NCBI GenBank assembly: GCA_938015355.1
Contig: CALLPS010000114.1
Span: 1-34,221 of the forward strand
DNA length: 34,221 nt
Source: an uncultured Pleurocapsa sp.
GTDB taxonomy: Bacteria; Cyanobacteriota; Cyanobacteriia; Cyanobacteriales; Xenococcaceae
Reading direction: 5' to 3'
Shown here: in pieces, positions 30,269 to 34,221 of the stretch
How positions within the stretch are numbered: position 1 is the stretch's first letter
How the letters are laid out: every line of letters starts with the position of its first letter
Made by a program: the position numbers and the translations under genes
The notes under the pieces: model-generated
Databases searched by the model: none
Seen by the model: the letters and a program-made list of their open reading frames with translations, nothing else
Told to the model about the DNA's origin: nothing

Positions 30269-31213
30269 ATGTCAGATTATCAAGATTCCCCTTTAAGTAG
30301 AGAAGCTACTCCGACTAAATTGTATATCTGCTTATTTTCCACTCAACAGCAGCTATCTAATTCAGTAATCAAACTATTAAATCGCGATCGCTACGAGTTT
30401 AAGTGTCTTAGTCTGGTGGAAGAGCTGATTGATTTTGTGGTAAAAAATCACGGGGGAATAGATTGCTTAATTCTATTGGGAGACTTCCAGTCAACCTCAG
30501 TCATAAAACAACTGAGACAATCAGAAATTTTGCTGCCTACGGTAATAGTGCAAAGTGATGAGCATATAAATACTCTGAGCACAACCAAAGCAGACTATGG
30601 CAAAATTTTAGCAGAGACAGCCGCCAACACTTTTTATCATCAGGCTGAGCTGCGACTATATTTTCCTCAGCTTGCGGAACTTAACTCCTATATTAACCTC
30701 GCAATTACTAAGTTTATTAGTCTTGCTCATAGTTCAAAAACTAAGCAGCATTCGCCACAAGTAAGAAAATCTCTAATTGCCCAGCAGCGTCGATTAACAG
30801 AAAAGCTCAAAGAGAGATTAAGTTATCGGGGAATTTACTATAAGCGCAATTATGATGCTTTTTACATTAACTTAACTTCCGAGGAACAAGAAAAACTTCA
30901 TTATAGATTAAGCCTCGTTTACCGCCAGATTTTGCTTGACTACTTTGACAATGACTCTCAGATAAACAAGTTAATTGATGAATTTGTTGATCAAGCTTTT
31001 TTTGCTGATATTTCTACTTCCCAGATTTTGGAAATACATATGGAGCTAATCGATGATTTTTCCTACCAGCTAAAAATCGAAGGTAGGAACGACGATATTC
31101 TACTTGATTACCGTTTACCACTGATTGATGTTATCTCTCATCTATGCGAGATGTATCGCCGTTCAGTTTCTGGACAAGATATCTCTTTAGAAATGCTATT
31201 TACAGTAGAATAA
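30269..31213 (+). CDS. kaiA: circadian clock protein KaiA (full length)
   Basis: N-terminal pseudo-receiver (LYICLFSTQQQLSNSVIKLL...) plus C-terminal helical KaiC-stimulating domain (LSYRGIYYKRNYDAFYINLTSEEQEKLHYRLSLVYRQILLDYF). Followed by kaiB and kaiC. Confidence 0.97.
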   Translation: MSDYQDSPLSREATPTKLYICLFSTQQQLSNSVIKLLNRDRYEFKCLSLVEELIDFVVKNHGGIDCLILLGDFQSTSVIKQLRQSEILLPTVIVQSDEHINTLSTTKADYGKILAETAANTFYHQAELRLYFPQLAELNSYINLAITKFISLAHSSKTKQHSPQVRKSLIAQQRRLTEKLKERLSYRGIYYKRNYDAFYINLTSEEQEKLHYRLSLVYRQILLDYFDNDSQINKLIDEFVDQAFFADISTSQILEIHMELIDDFSYQLKIEGRNDDILLDYRLPLIDVISHLCEMYRRSVSGQDISLEMLFTVE

Positions 31214-31314
31214 ATATTCGAGTTTACATTAAATAATTTAAAATAAACTGGTATTTTCTTAAGCAAAATTTTAGATTTATCAACTAATTTAAATTTGATG
31301 AATTACCTTATACT

Positions 31315-31626
31315 ATGGATCAATTTAGAAAGACTTACGTACTAAAATTGTATGTTGCTGGAAATACACCAAATTCAGTCAGAGCGCTGAAAACGCTCAA
31401 AAACATCTTAGAAAAAGACTTTCAGGGAGTATATGCTCTTAAAGTAATTGATGTTTTGAAAAATCCGCAACTAGCTGAAGAAGATAAAATATTGGCAACT
31501 CCAACCTTATCCAAGGTGTTGCCCCCTCCTGTTCGGAAAATTATTGGCGATTTGAGCGATCGCGAGAAAGTATTGATTGGGCTAGATTTGCTCTATGAGG
31601 AAATTCGTGAACAAAGATTATTGTAA
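31315..31626 (+). CDS. kaiB: circadian clock protein KaiB
   Basis: [88 protein letters not shown]. Confidence 0.98.
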   Translation: MDQFRKTYVLKLYVAGNTPNSVRALKTLKNILEKDFQGVYALKVIDVLKNPQLAEEDKILATPTLSKVLPPPVRKIIGDLSDREKVLIGLDLLYEEIREQRLL

Positions 31627-31633
31627 AATCGAA

Positions 31634-31662
31634 TTGGCAGTTGGATGTAAAATATTATACTG
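31634..31662 (+). promoter_or_regulatory. Candidate sigma70-type promoter within the kaiB-kaiC spacer
   Basis: TTGGCA (31634-31639), 17-nt spacer, TATACT (31657-31662). Confidence 0.4.
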
Positions 31663-31724
31663 TTACCCGAAATATGCTCCCTACTGCTATAACGTAAGAC
31701 TTGAGACTCCCTACTGTGTATTAG

Positions 31725-33311
31725 ATGAACGAACTAAATCCCCATAATCAGCCACCACAGCAAGAAATAATGACCAAGGGAGTCCGAAAAATCCGTACCA
31801 TGATTGAAGGATTTGATGAAATCACTCATGGCGGCTTACCTATTGGCAGAACCACTTTAGTTAGTGGAACTTCTGGAACAGGAAAAACCCTATTAGCAGT
31901 GCAATTTCTTTATCTGGGGATCGAATTTTTTGATTGCCCAGGAATCTTTGTTACTTTTGAAGAATCTCCCAAAGACATTATAGAAAATGCCTTTAGTTTT
32001 GGCTGGGATTTACAGGGTCTAATTGATCGGGGCAAGCTTTTTATTTTAGATGCTTCCCCTGATCCAGAAGGGCAGGAAGTTGTGGGTAATTTCGATTTAT
32101 CGGCATTAATTGAGCGCATCCAGTACGCAATTCGCAAGTATAAAGCAAAGCTAGTTTCGATTGATTCTGTAACGGCAGTATTCCAGCAATATGATGCCGC
32201 TTCAGTTGTGAGGCGGGAAATTTTTCGCTTGGTGGCTCGTCTCAAGCAATTAGAAGTCACCTCGATCTTGACCACAGAAAGAGTTGAAGAATACGGCGCA
32301 ATCGCCCGTTTTGGAGTTGAGGAGTTTGTTTCCGATAACGTGATTGTGCTGCGTAATGTTCTAGAAGGAGAACGTCGTCGTCGCACCATCGAAATCCTCA
32401 AATTGCGAGGAACCACTCATATGAAAGGAGAATATCCTTTTACCATGACTAATGATGGTATTAATATTTTTCCTTTGGGGGCAATGCGTCTTACTCAGCG
32501 TTCTTCTAATGTTCGTCGCTCTTCGGGAGTTAAAACTCTAGATCGACTCTGTGGAGGAGGTTTCTTCAAAGATTCGATTATTCTAGCTACTGGAGCCACA
32601 GGGACAGGTAAAACTTTGTTGGTGAGTAAATTTCTGGAAGAGGGCTGTCGTCAGGGAGAAAAAGCCGTATTGTTTGCTTATGAAGAGTCTAGAGCACAGC
32701 TATCTCGTAATGCATCTTCTTGGGGGGTAGATTTTGAGGAAATGGAGCGCAAAGGTCTACTCAAACTACTCTGTTGCTACCCTGAATCAGCAGGTTTAGA
32801 AGATCATTTACAAATGATCAAATCGGAGATTACAGACTTTAAACCGTCGCGGATCGCGATCGATTCTCTTTCGGCATTGGCTAGAGGAGTCACGAATAAC
32901 GCTTTTCGTCAGTTTGTGATTGGAGTCACTGGTTATGCCAAACAAGAAGAAATCACAGGCTTTTTTACCAATACAACTGATCAGTTTTTGGGAGCTAATT
33001 CCATTACTGAATCCCACATTTCTACTATTACCGACACCATTATTCTCTTACAATACGTAGAAATTCGCGGGGAGATGTCCCGTGCGATGAACGTTTTCAA
33101 AATGCGTGGTTCTTGGCATGATAAAGGTATTAGAGAATATGTAATTAGTTCCGAAGCACCAGAAATTCCCTTTATTAAAGAATCTTTCCGCAATTACGAA
33201 GGTATAATCAGTGGCTCGCCATCTCGCGTATCCTTCAACGAGAAAAACGAATTATCGAGAATTGCTCGTAACGTAAAAGATATTAATCTCGATTTGAAAG
33301 ATGAAGAATAA
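31725..33311 (+). CDS. kaiC: circadian clock ATPase/kinase KaiC
   Basis: Two RecA-like domains, Walker A GTSGTGKT and GATGTGKT; conserved phosphosite context ESHISTITDTIILLQYVEIRGEMSRAMNVFKMRGSWHDKGIREY. Confidence 0.99.
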   Translation: MNELNPHNQPPQQEIMTKGVRKIRTMIEGFDEITHGGLPIGRTTLVSGTSGTGKTLLAVQFLYLGIEFFDCPGIFVTFEESPKDIIENAFSFGWDLQGLIDRGKLFILDASPDPEGQEVVGNFDLSALIERIQYAIRKYKAKLVSIDSVTAVFQQYDAASVVRREIFRLVARLKQLEVTSILTTERVEEYGAIARFGVEEFVSDNVIVLRNVLEGERRRRTIEILKLRGTTHMKGEYPFTMTNDGINIFPLGAMRLTQRSSNVRRSSGVKTLDRLCGGGFFKDSIILATGATGTGKTLLVSKFLEEGCRQGEKAVLFAYEESRAQLSRNASSWGVDFEEMERKGLLKLLCCYPESAGLEDHLQMIKSEITDFKPSRIAIDSLSALARGVTNNAFRQFVIGVTGYAKQEEITGFFTNTTDQFLGANSITESHISTITDTIILLQYVEIRGEMSRAMNVFKMRGSWHDKGIREYVISSEAPEIPFIKESFRNYEGIISGSPSRVSFNEKNELSRIARNVKDINLDLKDEE

Positions 33312-33314
33312 GTG

Positions 33315-34221
33315 ATGGAGGATTGGCTTCATACTAATCAGACGATAGAGTCTTGGCTAAAAAAAGAAATAGAACCTTTTGCCAACGAAATAGATCGCTC
33401 TCCCCAAGCTTTGACAAAAGCCTTACAGGGAATGAAGGATCGTTCTTTGCTAGCCTTAAAAGTTCCCCTAGAACTGGGAGGGAAGGGTTTAACAGAATTA
33501 GAATATCATCGTTTGCAAATTAAACTAGCAAGATTTTCTGGTGCTTTAGCTTTTTTGCAAACTCAACATCAAAGTGCTGCAATGATGTTAGCCAATAGTG
33601 AAAATACTTTTCTCCAGCAAGATTGCCTACCTCATATGGGGACAGGAAAAATATTAATTGGAGTTGGTTTTTCTCATTTGCGTCGCCAGGGAATACCAAT
33701 GGTATCGGCTAGAAAAATAACTCAAGGTTATGAGATAACTGGGGAAGTACCTTGGATTACTGGATATAGTTTCTTTAGTAATTTTGTTTTGGGCGCAACT
33801 TTAGCAGACGGTAAAGAGCTTTATGGCATATTACCTTTGCAAAACCAACTTCAAGATCGACGGGGTAGCATAAGTATAAGTCCACCAATGGATTTGATGG
33901 CGATCTCTTCTACTAATACTGTTAGTGCTAAAATCGAGCGATGGTACTTAGATAATTCCCAGATAATTAGTATTAAGCCAAGAGGATCGATTCACCAAAG
34001 TAGTCGGCGTAATGTTCTCAATCACGGATGGTATGCTATCGGCTGTGCCTATGCTGCTTTGGAGATTTTATCAACTTTAGCAGAAAAGAAACAGCTAGAC
34101 TTTGTACACGAATCTTGGCACACTCTTAATTTAGCAGTAAAACAATCCGAAAAACGAGCGATCGAGCTAACTTCCCAAAAGACAACATCCTACGAGCAAA
34201 AGCTTCAACTTCGTAGCGATG
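33315..34221 (+). CDS. acyl-CoA dehydrogenase-like protein (partial, runs off the window)
   Basis: ORF open to the window end, absent from the track because no stop is present. MEDWLHTNQTIESWLKKEIEPFANEIDRSP...VPLELGGKGLTELEYHRLQIKLARFSGALAFLQTQHQSAAMMLA...YEITGEVPWITGYSFFSNFVLGA resembles the ACAD N-terminal and middle domains. Confidence 0.75.
   Translation, partial: MEDWLHTNQTIESWLKKEIEPFANEIDRSPQALTKALQGMKDRSLLALKVPLELGGKGLTELEYHRLQIKLARFSGALAFLQTQHQSAAMMLANSENTFLQQDCLPHMGTGKILIGVGFSHLRRQGIPMVSARKITQGYEITGEVPWITGYSFFSNFVLGATLADGKELYGILPLQNQLQDRRGSISISPPMDLMAISSTNTVSAKIERWYLDNSQIISIKPRGSIHQSSRRNVLNHGWYAIGCAYAALEILSTLAEKKQLDFVHESWHTLNLAVKQSEKRAIELTSQKTTSYEQKLQLRSD

Noticed and set aside
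31910-32416. 168-aa minus-strand ORF antisense to kaiC
   Set aside because: Ser/Arg/Thr-rich shadow ORF fully inside a strongly conserved kaiC; no independent coding evidence.
1-34221. Possible CRISPR array from recurring short repeats
   Set aside because: The repeats are either 7-bp tandem units without spacers or unique duplicated segments; no regular repeat-spacer structure and no cas genes.
1-34221. Frequent GCGATCGC octamers as novel regulatory sites
   Set aside because: This is the well-known cyanobacterial HIP1 motif, widely dispersed in coding and non-coding sequence.

Overview
The window is chromosomal cyanobacterial DNA. It has abundant HIP1-type GCGATCGC sites and is AT-rich between genes. 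I see about 23 credible protein-coding genes and no rRNA, tRNA, CRISPR array or intact transposase gene. Recognisable genes include hpnA-like epimerase, ispH, aroH, sppA, a GGDEF diguanylate cyclase, cbiD, guaA, a zinc-ribbon/Ser-Thr kinase/VIT/VWA fusion with a PEP-CTERM-like tail, fabH, plsX, a dacB-like PBP4, a bicA-like SulP transporter, recG, and a complete kaiA-kaiB-kaiC circadian clock cluster. An acyl-CoA-dehydrogenase-like gene begins 3 bp after kaiC and runs off the window. The most interesting items are: (1) a CBS-like / histidine-kinase / receiver-like protein, divergent from kaiABC, with an intact H-box but an apparently degenerate ATP-binding domain; (2) three in-frame diverged copies of the cbiD 3' end, with a GNAT gene between copies one and two; (3) a 122-bp MITE-like element with 29-bp terminal inverted repeats, plus a solo copy of the same 29-bp end overlapping the stop codon of the first ORF; (4) at least four heptanucleotide tandem-repeat arrays, one of which creates a false N-terminal extension in an ORF; (5) a candidate kaiC-proximal promoter and direct repeats in the kaiB-kaiC spacer; and (6) the kinase-VIT-VWA-PEP-CTERM architecture. 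All calls come from reading the sequence and family recall. No database search was run.
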